A stretch of DNA of 64,000 nucleotides from an uncultured Bacteroidales bacterium (GCA_902785925.1 CADAAI010000003.1:1-64000); one strand, 5' to 3'; shown: positions 19,048 to 28,009, numbered from the stretch's first letter. A program made the numbers and translations. Notes: generated by a model not told the origin, from the sequence alone.

Positions 19048-19083
19048 AGTTGTGTGGCTCCATTAGCCATGTGCCACACAACT
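19048..19083 (+). promoter_or_regulatory. Stem-loop between aconitase and isocitrate dehydrogenase
   Basis: A perfect 11-bp stem (AGTTGTGTGGC with GCCACACAACT) with a 14-base loop, located 31 bases before the icd start. A T-run begins only 13 bases after the stem, so it may be a partial terminator, an attenuator or an mRNA-processing/stability element separating acn from icd. Confidence 0.6.
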
Positions 19084-19113
19084 TTAAAAACAAAATTTTT
19101 TTTACAAAACATT

Positions 19114-20331
19114 ATGGCAGAAAAAATCAAAATGACCACTCCTATCGTGGAGATGGACGGCGACGAGATGACCCGCATTCTGTGGAAGATGATCAAGGAC
19201 GAACTCATCCTCCCATTCGTGGACCTCAAAACTGAGTATTACGACCTTGGCCTCGTTAAGCGTGACGAGACTCGCGACCAAATCACTATTGAGGCCGCCG
19301 AGAAGACCAAAGAACTTGGTGTAGCTGTTAAGTGCGCTACTATCACTCCAAACCTCAAACGTATGGACGAGTACAAGCTCCACGAGATGTGGAAGAGCCC
19401 TAACGGCACCATCCGTTCTATCCTCGATGGTACTGTGTTCCGCGCTCCTATCACCATCCCAAGCATCAAGCCAGTTGTTAAGAACTGGGAGAAGCCTATC
19501 ACTATCGCTCGTCATGCTTATGGCGACGTTTACAAGAGTGTAGAGCTTCGCGCCGATGAGCCAGGTGTTGCAAAACTCGTCTTCGACGGCGAGAGCGGCA
19601 AGCACGAGGAGGTTGTTATCCATGAGTTCAAGGGCCCTGGCGTTCTCCAAGGCATGCACAACATGGACAAGTCTATCCGCTCGTTCGCTCACAGCTGCTT
19701 CAAGTATGCTATCGACACCAAGCAAGACCTCTGGTTCTCAACCAAGGACACTATCTCTAAGAAATATGACGCTCAATTCCGCATCATCTTCGAGGAGGTT
19801 TATGAGCAGAACTACAAGGCAGAGTTCGAGAAACTCGGTCTCGAGTACTTCTACACTCTGATTGATGACGCTGTTGCTCGCGTAATCCGCAGCAAGGGTG
19901 GCTACATCTGGGCTTGCAAGAATTACGATGGCGACGTGATGAGCGACATGGTTTCTACCGCATTTGGCTCACTCGCTATGATGACCAGCGTCCTCGTTAG
20001 CCCCGACGGCAACTACGAGTATGAGGCAGCTCACGGCACCGTGACCCGCCACTACTACAAGTATCTTGAGGGAGAGCAGACCTCTACCAACCCAATGGCT
20101 ACTATCTTCGCTTGGAGCGGTGCTCTGCGTAAACGTGGTGAGAAGGACGGTCTCAACGACCTCATCAACTTTGGCGATCAGCTCGAAGGCGCTTGCTTCG
20201 ATACTCTCAACGCAGGTATCGTAACTAAGGACCTCGTTAACCTCATGGAAGGCATCGAGCCCAAGCAGGTTAACAGCCTCGACTTCATCAAGGCTATCCG
20301 CACCAACCTCGAGAAGCGTCTCGGTTGCTAA
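19114..20331 (+). CDS. icd: Isocitrate dehydrogenase, NADP-type
   Basis: 405 residues from the ATG at 19114. An upstream in-frame GTG at 19054 lies inside the stem-loop and is unlikely as a start. It belongs to the eukaryote-like NADP-dependent isocitrate dehydrogenase group: N-terminal PIVEMDGDEMTRILW, substrate-binding SPNGTIRSILDGTVFR, the metal-binding IDDAVARVIRS aspartate region, and C-terminal AAHGTVTRHYYK with TSTNPMATIFAW. It converts isocitrate to 2-oxoglutarate with NADPH production, feeding glutamate synthesis. No citrate synthase is in the window. Confidence 0.96.
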   Translation: MAEKIKMTTPIVEMDGDEMTRILWKMIKDELILPFVDLKTEYYDLGLVKRDETRDQITIEAAEKTKELGVAVKCATITPNLKRMDEYKLHEMWKSPNGTIRSILDGTVFRAPITIPSIKPVVKNWEKPITIARHAYGDVYKSVELRADEPGVAKLVFDGESGKHEEVVIHEFKGPGVLQGMHNMDKSIRSFAHSCFKYAIDTKQDLWFSTKDTISKKYDAQFRIIFEEVYEQNYKAEFEKLGLEYFYTLIDDAVARVIRSKGGYIWACKNYDGDVMSDMVSTAFGSLAMMTSVLVSPDGNYEYEAAHGTVTRHYYKYLEGEQTSTNPMATIFAWSGALRKRGEKDGLNDLINFGDQLEGACFDTLNAGIVTKDLVNLMEGIEPKQVNSLDFIKAIRTNLEKRLGC

Positions 20332-20353
20332 TCACACCATTAGTGACAAAAAT

Positions 20354-20386
20354 AAAAACACCGGCATTTTTTGTCGGTGTTTTTTA
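20354..20386. terminator. Bidirectional terminator between icd and the aldo/keto reductase
   Basis: AAAAACACCGGC pairs with GTCGGTGTTTTT, giving a GC-rich stem flanked by A-runs on one side and T-runs on the other. It can therefore stop transcription from both convergent genes. Confidence 0.88.
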
Positions 20387-20406
20387 TCATTTGGAATTCA
20401 TTATAA

Positions 20407-21504
20407 TTAGTAGGACTTCTCCCCCATTTCTGTCATAATCGACGGGATGTCGATACTCTGTGGGCAGTGGCTGGCACAACTGCCACAATTAAGGCATTCG
20501 GATGGTGGACTGATTGATTCTACCTTAGCCAGCAGGTCTTTTAGGCCAAAATCGCCATCAACCTTGTATTTATTGTAAAGTTTCAAAAACTCGGGGATAT
20601 TGATGCCCATAGGGCAATCGTCGCAACAGTAACGACAAGCTGTGCAAGGCACTTGCATCTGTGACTTAAACATTTCCATAGCGCGGAAAAGCATGTCGCG
20701 GTCGGCTTCAGTGAAATTGTTGTCATCGTCAAAGGTTCGCAAGTTATCTTCTACCTGCTCCATCGTGCTCATGCCACTTAGAATTACCTGCACTTGCGGC
20801 AATGAGCGCACAAAGCGGAACATCCACGATGCCAATGACCAATCGGGGTGTGCCTCACGCAGCATAGCCTCAGCCTCGGGCACTAAACGAGAAAGTCGAC
20901 CACCTCGCACCGGCTCCATTACAACAATGGGAATATTACGCTCCTCAAGAATCTTATACTCCTCTTGAGTGTGCGAAAACAGCCAATCGAAGCAGTTGAG
21001 CTGAATCTGGGCAAAATCCCAGTCATACTGCTCCACAAACCACCTCAACGACTCAATGCTGGCATGGCACGAGAAACCAAGGTTGCGAATGCGTCCTTTC
21101 TCTTTCTGCTCAATGAGATAGGCCACACTGCCATCCTCCACATAAGGATGGATTGTATTGTCACCAATAGCATGGATGAGATAAAAATCAAAATAGTCAG
21201 TCTTGAGCTTCTTGAGCTGAGTCTCAAACACATGGCGATAATCGGGATTGAAGCCAATGTTGAACTTGGTGGCAAGATAAAAACTATCACGGGGATAGTT
21301 TGGCAGAACCTCACCCAAAAAGGTCTCGCTGTCCTCATGGTGATACATAAAAGCTGTATCGTAATAGGTCACACCACCCTTCATGGCGCAGTCAATCATC
21401 GCACTAGCCTTCTCACGGTCGATGCGCCCATCTTTCTCAGGCAGACGCATATTTCCAAAGCCCAAGCGAGAGATGATTATATCTTTATATTTCTTGTATT
21501 CCAT
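20407..21504 (-). CDS. Aldo/keto reductase with C-terminal 4Fe-4S ferredoxin domain
   Basis: 365 residues. An aldo/keto reductase TIM barrel with LGFGNMRLPEKDGRID at the start, the catalytic tyrosine in YYDTAFMYHHEDSE, and YLIHAIGD. It is followed from about residue 290 by a ferredoxin-type domain with CTACRYCCDDCP and CLNCGSCASHCP cysteine sets. This matches the COG1453 group of predicted oxidoreductases, whose substrates are largely unknown. The iron-sulfur domain suggests electrons come from ferredoxin or a flavin partner rather than only NAD(P)H. Last gene of a three-gene minus-strand operon, four bases after the ECF-type gene. Confidence 0.9.
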   Translation of the reverse strand: MEYKKYKDIIISRLGFGNMRLPEKDGRIDREKASAMIDCAMKGGVTYYDTAFMYHHEDSETFLGEVLPNYPRDSFYLATKFNIGFNPDYRHVFETQLKKLKTDYFDFYLIHAIGDNTIHPYVEDGSVAYLIEQKEKGRIRNLGFSCHASIESLRWFVEQYDWDFAQIQLNCFDWLFSHTQEEYKILEERNIPIVVMEPVRGGRLSRLVPEAEAMLREAHPDWSLASWMFRFVRSLPQVQVILSGMSTMEQVEDNLRTFDDDNNFTEADRDMLFRAMEMFKSQMQVPCTACRYCCDDCPMGINIPEFLKLYNKYKVDGDFGLKDLLAKVESISPPSECLNCGSCASHCPQSIDIPSIMTEMGEKSY

Positions 21505-21508
21505 GTTG

Positions 21509-22027
21509 TTACTTCTTGAGCAGGTAACGCAGAATCACATATCCACCCACAATCTGAATCAAGCATCCAGGCCAGCCAAGAATGATGTCTTGAGAAGCCT
21601 TCTCGATTGACCCAGTCATAGCCCACTCGGCAAGCGAGCCGATCAGCTGATAAGCGATAACAGCCAGAGCAACTGTGAGCAAGGTCACTTTATTGGTCTT
21701 CTTGGCAATCATTGCAGCTGCCACAGCAAGTGTCACGCTCTTGATGAGGATGATAGGCAATGCAGCAGCAGGTGGCATGCCAAATAATGCACTATTGACC
21801 AATGGCGATAGCACTGCTGTAGTCAAGCCTACAGTAAAACCATATTTATAGGCTGCTACTAAAGTAAAGAAATAGATGGGCAGGAAAATCAGTCCGCCCT
21901 GTGGCATTAGATGGCACAGCTGTGGCAAAGCAATGTTGCCGACTACGAACAGAGCCGCCAATAGGTACGTTTTCATCTGGCTGTAACTAAGCTGATACAG
22001 CGCAACGTTTTGAGTTGAAGATTTCAT
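21509..22027 (-). CDS. ECF-transporter S-component-like membrane protein
   Basis: 172 residues, nearly all hydrophobic, with five to six membrane segments and short polar loops. The layout resembles S components of energy-coupling-factor transporters, which bind a small substrate such as a vitamin. The substrate cannot be read from the sequence. The EcfA/EcfT energising genes are not adjacent. The start overlaps the stop of the upstream DUF1893 gene by four bases, so translation is coupled. Its close link to an iron-sulfur oxidoreductase hints at uptake of a cofactor precursor, but that is inference. Confidence 0.7.
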   Translation of the reverse strand: MKSSTQNVALYQLSYSQMKTYLLAALFVVGNIALPQLCHLMPQGGLIFLPIYFFTLVAAYKYGFTVGLTTAVLSPLVNSALFGMPPAAALPIILIKSVTLAVAAAMIAKKTNKVTLLTVALAVIAYQLIGSLAEWAMTGSIEKASQDIILGWPGCLIQIVGGYVILRYLLKK

Positions 22028-22449
22028 GATTCAATTATTTTTTTGCTGATTAAAAATTCTTTTATTTTGACGAATGCCTCTTCGGGGTCAGAGATATTCA
22101 TCGTCAATTTCTCTACAGGGCAAATATCGGTGCCATCGCGGTTGATGATGTAGGGAACCATAGTGCCGAAGTCAACGGTGATTCTAGCATCCTCAAGCAC
22201 CTTAACAGCAGGAGAACTGATAACCTGAGCATAGACCTCACGCACCTTGCCAAGCGCAAGCAACAAGGCTGCTCCACGTCCTATTACACGGTCGGCCACA
22301 CAGGCACCGTCAAGCGCATGGGGACGTGCCGAGACAAGGCCGTAAAGGTCTTTCACGCCTGGATTGTTAAACTCCACAACTTCGCCATCTCGGGTGAGCA
22401 ACACTCCCCTAACGTCGTCGCGTGAAAGCATTTGTTTTAATCTCTCCAT
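22024..22449 (-). CDS. DUF1893-type protein
   Basis: 141 residues that I assign to the DUF1893 group: an N-terminal VLLTRDGEVVEF segment, then SARPHALDGACVADRVIGRGAA and a short hydrophobic helix. The family is small, related in fold to cytidine-deaminase-like proteins, and has no established function that I know of. First gene of the operon with the ECF-type protein and the aldo/keto reductase, behind a good promoter 20 bases upstream. Confidence 0.75.
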   Translation of the reverse strand: MERLKQMLSRDDVRGVLLTRDGEVVEFNNPGVKDLYGLVSARPHALDGACVADRVIGRGAALLLALGKVREVYAQVISSPAVKVLEDARITVDFGTMVPYIINRDGTDICPVEKLTMNISDPEEAFVKIKEFLISKKIIES

Positions 22450-22468
22450 ACCATTAATTATCAGACTT

Positions 22469-22500
22469 CAAAGATACAAAAAAAATATTTCCAACCCAAA
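22469..22500 (-). promoter_or_regulatory. Promoter of the DUF1893-ECF-aldo/keto reductase operon
   Basis: On the minus strand: TTTG (22500-22497), a 20-base spacer, TAtcTTTG (22476-22469). The start codon follows 20 bases later. Confidence 0.65.
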
Positions 22501-22610
22501 TAACAGAGAAAAAACACGATATCGATTATTCTATTTTGCACTTTCTATGGCACATTTCGTATCAAAATGCAGTAGCATAGACCATTTTAAGTTAATTTCA
22601 CCCAATATAC

Positions 22611-22642
22611 TTTGCCTAATAGCCAATTTATTGGTAACTTTG
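22611..22642 (+). promoter_or_regulatory. Promoter of the lpxD-lpxC-lpxA operon
   Basis: TTTG at 22611-22614, a 20-base spacer and TAacTTTG at 22635-22642, 38 bases before lpxD. Confidence 0.7.
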
Positions 22643-22679
22643 CAAGTTATTTTGTAATCAATTATCTATAATCCAGAAA

Positions 22680-23714
22680 ATGAGAATATCAGTTGAGCAA
22701 TTAGCAGCCTTAGTCAATGGTACAATCGAAGGCGATGCTACAGCTTATATCGATAACTATTCCAAGATAGAAGAGGCTACCACTGGCTGTCTCACATTTT
22801 TAGCCAATCCCAAATACACTCACCACATCTACACCACCAAGGCTACTGCTGTGCTGGTGCGCAAAGACTTTGTGCCCGAGCAAGAAGTGAAATCCACCCT
22901 TATCAGGGTTGATGACCCCTATGAGACTCTAGCCCACCTGCTCAACTTTGTAAACAGCCAGCAACCAGTGAAGCATGGCATTGAACAACCATGCCACTTG
23001 GGCAGTGAGGTTCCCGAGAACGCCTATGTTGGTGCATTTGCTTATATTGGTGAGAATGTTACCGTTGGGAATAATGTTAAGATTTATCCACAAGTCTATG
23101 TGGGCAACAATGTGACCCTCGGCAATGACGTAATCCTTTATCCTGGAGTCAAGATTTACCATGGTTGCAAGATTGGAAACCGATGCATAATCCAAGCCGG
23201 TGCCGTGATTGGCAGCGACGGATTTGGATTTGCGCCTAAACAAGATGGAACCTATGAGAAAATTGCACAGGTTGGCATCGTAATCCTCGAGGATGACGTA
23301 GAAATTGGTGCTAATACTACCATCGACCGTGCCACTATGGGTGCCACTGTAGTAAAGAAAGGAACCAAGCTCGACAACCTGATTCAGATTGCGCACAATG
23401 TGGAAATTGGAGAAAACAATGTCTTTGCTGCACAAGTGGGCGTTGCAGGATCTACAAAGATTGGCAATCACAACATGGTGGGTGGTCAAGTGGGATTTTC
23501 GGGACACATCACTATTGGCGACAACAATGGAATCGGTGCTCAGTCGGGAATTCCCAAGAGCATAGGAAACAATCTCCAAATCATTGGCTCTCCACCCGTA
23601 GGCATAAAAGAATTCTACAGGAACTACCTATACATTCAGCGACTTTCAGAAATGGTTCACGACATCAAAGACTTGAAGAAGGCCGTTGACAATTTATCTA
23701 TCGAACAAAAGTAA
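22680..23714 (+). CDS. lpxD: UDP-3-O-(3-hydroxyacyl)glucosamine N-acyltransferase
   Basis: 344 residues. LpxD adds the second hydroxyacyl chain in lipid A synthesis, taking it from acyl carrier protein. An N-terminal uridine-binding domain (to about residue 100) is followed by a left-handed beta-helix built of hexapeptide repeats. The catalytic-region histidine in QIAHNVEIGENN and the GSDGFGFAP loop are conserved. First gene of the lpxD-(lpxC-fabZ)-lpxA operon. Confidence 0.97.
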   Translation: MRISVEQLAALVNGTIEGDATAYIDNYSKIEEATTGCLTFLANPKYTHHIYTTKATAVLVRKDFVPEQEVKSTLIRVDDPYETLAHLLNFVNSQQPVKHGIEQPCHLGSEVPENAYVGAFAYIGENVTVGNNVKIYPQVYVGNNVTLGNDVILYPGVKIYHGCKIGNRCIIQAGAVIGSDGFGFAPKQDGTYEKIAQVGIVILEDDVEIGANTTIDRATMGATVVKKGTKLDNLIQIAHNVEIGENNVFAAQVGVAGSTKIGNHNMVGGQVGFSGHITIGDNNGIGAQSGIPKSIGNNLQIIGSPPVGIKEFYRNYLYIQRLSEMVHDIKDLKKAVDNLSIEQK

Positions 23715-23724
23715 TTCAGAATAT

Positions 23725-25116
23725 ATGAAACAAAAAACTTTAAATGCTCCTTTCAGTGTGAGCGGCAAGGGCCTGCACTCAGGACTTAACGTGGAGGCAA
23801 CATTCATGCCCGCTCCTGAAAATACGGGCTACGTTTTCAAACGCATCGACCTGCAAGACGCCCCAGTGATTGAGGCTCTTGCCGAGAATGTGATAGAAAC
23901 CAATCGTGGCACTGTCATTGCATGCAAAACCAACAAAGACGTAAAAGTTGGAACAATAGAGCATTCTATGGCTGCTTTATATGCAGCAGGTGTTGACAAT
24001 TGCATTATCGAGATTAACGCACCCGAGATGCCAATTCTCGATGGTAGCGCAACTCTCTATAGCGAGAAAATCGAAGAAGTTGGACTTAAAGAGCAAGCAG
24101 CTGAACGTGAGTTCTATGTTGTGAAACAACGCATCAAAGTTGTTGACGAAGCTACCGGTTCTTCGTTAATAGTACTCCCCGATGACGACTTCTCAATCGA
24201 CACCATGATTGAGTTTGACTCGCCTGTACTTTCCAACCAGTTTGCTTCTCTCACCTCGCTTGCCGATTTTAAGGAAGAGATTGCTGGAAGCCGTACTTTC
24301 GTGTTCGTTCGTGAGATTTTACCACTTGTCGAGAACAACCTCATCAAGGGAGGCGACCTAGATAACGCTATTGTCATCTATGACAAGAAGATGAGTCAGG
24401 AAGAGCTTGACAAGATTGCCGACGTGGCAGGTGTACCACACATTCCCAACGATCAGCTTGGCTATTTGAACCATAAGCCACTCACCCACCCCAACGAACC
24501 AGCACGCCACAAGTTGCTCGACGTTATGGGTGATTTGGCACTAATTGGTCGTCCTCTCAAAGGACGCATTGTTGCTACCCGACCAGGACACACCATCAAC
24601 ACCCGACTCTCAAAACAGATTCGTAAGGAGCTTCGCTATCAGAACGTTCAGGCACCGGTTTACGACCCAAACAAGGCTCCCATAATGGACATTAACCGCA
24701 TCAGGGAACTTCTGCCTCACCGCTATCCCATGCAGTTGGTTGACAAGGTGATCGAAATCAGCGACAATTACATCGTTGGTGTGAAGAACGTCACAAGCAA
24801 TGAACCATTTTTCCAGGGCCATTTCCCACAAGAGCCAGTGATGCCTGGCGTTCTTCAAATCGAGGCTATGGCACAGGTTGGAGGCCTTTTGGTGCTTAGT
24901 AGTGTTGATGAGCCTGAGCGCTACTCCACTTATTTCATGAAGATTGATAATGTAAAATTCCGCCAAAAGGTGGTTCCAGGCGACACCCTAATTTTCCACA
25001 TCTCATTCATGACTCCATTGCGACGTGGATGCGCTGTGATGAAGGGCTATGCCTTTGTGGGCGAAAAGATTGTGAGTGAGGTCGAGTTTATGGCCCAAAT
25101 CGTTAAAAACAAATAA
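23725..25116 (+). CDS. lpxC: Bifunctional LpxC deacetylase / FabZ dehydratase
   Basis: 463 residues from the ATG at 23725 (MKQKTLNAPF). An in-frame ATG at 23686 lies within lpxD and gives an atypical N-terminus. Residues 1 to about 305 are LpxC, the zinc deacetylase that commits UDP-acylglucosamine to lipid A: EHSMAAL with a zinc-ligand histidine, LDGSA, and the HKLLDVMGDLALIG block with zinc ligands. From about residue 325 it is FabZ, the hydroxyacyl-ACP dehydratase, with LPHRYPMQLVDKV and the catalytic GHFPQEPVMPGV segment. This fusion is a standard Bacteroidetes feature. It lies 10 bases after lpxD and 17 before lpxA. Confidence 0.97.
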   Translation: MKQKTLNAPFSVSGKGLHSGLNVEATFMPAPENTGYVFKRIDLQDAPVIEALAENVIETNRGTVIACKTNKDVKVGTIEHSMAALYAAGVDNCIIEINAPEMPILDGSATLYSEKIEEVGLKEQAAEREFYVVKQRIKVVDEATGSSLIVLPDDDFSIDTMIEFDSPVLSNQFASLTSLADFKEEIAGSRTFVFVREILPLVENNLIKGGDLDNAIVIYDKKMSQEELDKIADVAGVPHIPNDQLGYLNHKPLTHPNEPARHKLLDVMGDLALIGRPLKGRIVATRPGHTINTRLSKQIRKELRYQNVQAPVYDPNKAPIMDINRIRELLPHRYPMQLVDKVIEISDNYIVGVKNVTSNEPFFQGHFPQEPVMPGVLQIEAMAQVGGLLVLSSVDEPERYSTYFMKIDNVKFRQKVVPGDTLIFHISFMTPLRRGCAVMKGYAFVGEKIVSEVEFMAQIVKNK

Positions 25117-25133
25117 AACAGCATTATATAAAG

Positions 25134-25913
25134 ATGAATATTTCACCACTAGCTTGCGTTAGCAATAACGCTATGATAGGCAAGGATGTAAAGATAGGTC
25201 CTTTTGTGACAATTGACGAAAATGTAGTGATTGGTGACGGCACTGTTATCGACAGTAATGCCGTTATACACTCAGGCGCCAGGATTGGCAACAACTGCCA
25301 CATCCATTCAGGTGCTGTAGTGAGCGACGTGCCACAAGACCTCAAGTTTCAGGGTGAAGACAGTCTCACTATTATTGGCGACAACACCAGCATTCGTGAG
25401 TTCGTAACCATTCATCGAGGAACTGCTTCTAAAGGCAAAACTATAATTGGCAACAACTGCCTGATTATGGCCTATTGCCATGTGGCCCACGACTGCAAGC
25501 TGGGAAACAACGTAATCATGTCCAACTCAGTTCAGCTAGCCGGCGAGGTTGAGATTGGTGATTGGGCCGTTATTGGAGGTGGTGCACTTGTGCATCAGTT
25601 CTCCAAAATAGGTCCTCACGTGATGGTACAAGGCGGAACTCTAGTCAACAAAGACATTCCTCCTTATGTGATGGCAGGACGTTATCCAATGTCTTATGAG
25701 CGCGTCAATTCTATTGGACTGCATCGTCGTGGATTCACCAACGATCAAATTAATGGCATTCAAGACATTTACCGAGCCCTTTATATGTCGGGGTTAAACA
25801 CCAGCGACGCACTAGCTAAGGTGGTTGCCGAGTTACCTGAGTCGCCAGAGCGTGATGTTATTGTTGATTTCGTCAAGAACTCAAAGCGTGGTATTGTGCG
25901 AATGGGAATTTGA
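25134..25913 (+). CDS. lpxA: UDP-N-acetylglucosamine O-acyltransferase
   Basis: 259 residues, full length. LpxA performs the first acylation of lipid A synthesis. Left-handed beta-helix of hexapeptide repeats across the first two thirds, with the catalytic histidine in the MAYCHVAHDCKLGN stretch, and the C-terminal helical domain starting at RRGFTNDQI. Last gene of the lipid A operon, followed by a terminator. Confidence 0.97.
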   Translation: MNISPLACVSNNAMIGKDVKIGPFVTIDENVVIGDGTVIDSNAVIHSGARIGNNCHIHSGAVVSDVPQDLKFQGEDSLTIIGDNTSIREFVTIHRGTASKGKTIIGNNCLIMAYCHVAHDCKLGNNVIMSNSVQLAGEVEIGDWAVIGGGALVHQFSKIGPHVMVQGGTLVNKDIPPYVMAGRYPMSYERVNSIGLHRRGFTNDQINGIQDIYRALYMSGLNTSDALAKVVAELPESPERDVIVDFVKNSKRGIVRMGI

Positions 25914-25933
25914 CACGAACATGCAGTAATAAA

Positions 25934-25975
25934 AATAAAGGACAGTGCTCATTGGCTCAGTCCTTTATTATTTTG
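25934..25975 (+). terminator. Terminator of the lpx operon
   Basis: A 10-bp stem (AATAAAGGAC with GTCCTTTATT) followed by a short T-rich tail, 20 bases after the lpxA stop. Confidence 0.8.
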
Positions 25976-26038
25976 TCGGCAACATTTTAATCTAATAACA
26001 ACATTTTTGAGCTCACTATTGAAAATATAAGATAGGAT

Positions 26039-28009
26039 ATGAAGATATCGTTTGATAGATTTAGAAAGGAGCCAGGATTTGTGATGGCAGTGAACTTTAT
26101 TGTCATGCTCGTAATTTACATGATTACGCGCTGGTTCTTCTTTTACATGAACTCCCATCATTTTCAAGGTGTAACGTTTGCCGACATGCTCACCATGTCG
26201 TGGGGTGGACTGCGATTTGATATTAGTGCTCTCTGCTACTTGAACATATTATGCGTGCTGTTGCAATTCTTGCCCTTGAAGATGCGACACACGGTAAAAT
26301 ATCAGCAATTTGTTAAGATTGTCTTCCTGGTAGTTAATATAATTGGCATAATCGTCAATGTTGCCGATATTGTATACTTTGAGTTTGGAGGCCGTCGCAC
26401 CACATGGATCATTTTCTCTGAATTTGGTGGCGAAAGCAATCTTGCCAAGATATTTCTCGATAGCATCACAGGATACTGGAAAGTGTGGCTTTTCGGCATT
26501 GCGATAATCATTGCTTCAATTTTCCTCTATTATAGCCCCATCAAGAAAGACCGATCCAAGAGTGACTACCCTAGTTCTAAGCTGTATTACACGCTCCACT
26601 CTGTGATCTTTTTGCTTGCCGCACTCCTCACGTTCGCAGGCTTACGTGGTGGCTTGGCATGGAAAATGCACCCTCTCAGGCAAGACTCAGCTGAGATTTA
26701 TTGCAACAAACCCATTCAAGCTGCCATAGTGCTCAACACCCCATTCACTATGCTCACAACAATGCACAAGAAGGGTTACAAGACGCCACAATTCTTCAAG
26801 GAAGAAGAGCTTGACAGCATCTTCTGCCCCATCAGGAATACAGTTCCCAACGGTGGTGAGATGAAGAAACTAAACGTAGTAGTGTTCTTGCTGGAAAGCT
26901 TTTCGATGGAATATACCGGATTCTTCAACAAAGAAAAAGATGGTGGCAAATATCAAGGCTATACGCCATTCCTTGACTCATTATTATGCAATAGCTATAG
27001 CTTTGAGTACGGGTTTGCCAATGGTAGCCGCTCAGTTGACTGTATGCCAGCAAGTTTTGCCGGCATACCGCGCTATATAGACCCTTACTGCTACTACATA
27101 TACTCCAATAACACACTTCAGGCGCTGCCTCAGATGCTCAAAGACGAAGGTTACAACACCGCATTCTTCCATGGCGCGCCCAACACCACTCTGGGTTTTA
27201 AGGCGTTTGCCAAATCAATTGGATTTGAGCAGTATTTCGGGATGGATGAATATGGTAACAAGGATTTTGACGGCACATGGGCAATCTTTGACGAGCCATA
27301 TCTTGAGTATTTTGCACAACACACAAAGGAATATGCCAAGAAAGGTAAACCCTTTTTCTTGACCGTATTCACGGCTTCAAGTCATGAGCCGTTTAGTATC
27401 CCTGACAAATACAAGAACACTTTTACACGAGGCGACATTCCGATGCACCGCTCTATCAGTTATGTCGACCATTCGTTGAAACAGTATTTTGATAAAGTTA
27501 AAAGCGAGCCGTGGTTCAACAATACAATATTTGTATTCACAGCCGACCATTGCGGTGTTGCATACAGGGATGATTACAATAACGATATGGGACGATTTCT
27601 CATTCCCATCTTCTTCTACACTCCAGGAGGTCAGCTGCCAATCAAGTGTGATTCGACGCGACTGATTCAGCAAACCGACATCATGCCCACCATTTTAGGG
27701 ATTCTCAACTACCAGAAACCATATTTCTCTTTTGGTAAAAATGCTCTAGACAGTTCGCCATCCTACGTGAATTATGTGTTCAATGACCGTAACGGAACTT
27801 CTATGTATTACCTTGATGACTTGATGATTGAGTACCGTAATAACAAGCTCATGGCAATTTATGAGTACAAAAAGGATTTCTCACTCAAGAACAACTTATT
27901 AGTTAAGAAGAACAAGTTCGAGCAGCTACCTTACATGCAGAGCCAGATGAAGGCAATTCTGCAACAATACATCACCCGTATGAAACAAAACAACCTCACT
28001 GCACCATAA
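26039..28009 (+). CDS. LtaS-type membrane sulfatase/phosphoglycerol transferase family protein
   Basis: 656 residues: about five N-terminal membrane segments (to about residue 205), then a large periplasmic sulfatase-fold domain. Conserved points are the metal-ligand glutamate in FLLESFS (about residue 285), the nucleophile region NGSRSVDCMPASF (about 330), and the metal-binding ADHCG (about 502). The nucleophile position has a serine where Gram-positive LtaS has threonine. Such Bacteroidetes proteins are usually called LTA synthase family or sulfatase. The natural substrate may be a phospholipid head group donated to a periplasmic glycan or lipid, but that is inference. Monocistronic. Confidence 0.88.
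   Translation: MKISFDRFRKEPGFVMAVNFIVMLVIYMITRWFFFYMNSHHFQGVTFADMLTMSWGGLRFDISALCYLNILCVLLQFLPLKMRHTVKYQQFVKIVFLVVNIIGIIVNVADIVYFEFGGRRTTWIIFSEFGGESNLAKIFLDSITGYWKVWLFGIAIIIASIFLYYSPIKKDRSKSDYPSSKLYYTLHSVIFLLAALLTFAGLRGGLAWKMHPLRQDSAEIYCNKPIQAAIVLNTPFTMLTTMHKKGYKTPQFFKEEELDSIFCPIRNTVPNGGEMKKLNVVVFLLESFSMEYTGFFNKEKDGGKYQGYTPFLDSLLCNSYSFEYGFANGSRSVDCMPASFAGIPRYIDPYCYYIYSNNTLQALPQMLKDEGYNTAFFHGAPNTTLGFKAFAKSIGFEQYFGMDEYGNKDFDGTWAIFDEPYLEYFAQHTKEYAKKGKPFFLTVFTASSHEPFSIPDKYKNTFTRGDIPMHRSISYVDHSLKQYFDKVKSEPWFNNTIFVFTADHCGVAYRDDYNNDMGRFLIPIFFYTPGGQLPIKCDSTRLIQQTDIMPTILGILNYQKPYFSFGKNALDSSPSYVNYVFNDRNGTSMYYLDDLMIEYRNNKLMAIYEYKKDFSLKNNLLVKKNKFEQLPYMQSQMKAILQQYITRMKQNNLTAP

Noticed and set aside
19054-19113. 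GTG start for isocitrate dehydrogenase at 19054
   Set aside because: It lies inside a perfect stem-loop and adds 20 residues not typical of the family; the ATG at 19114 gives the expected N-terminus.
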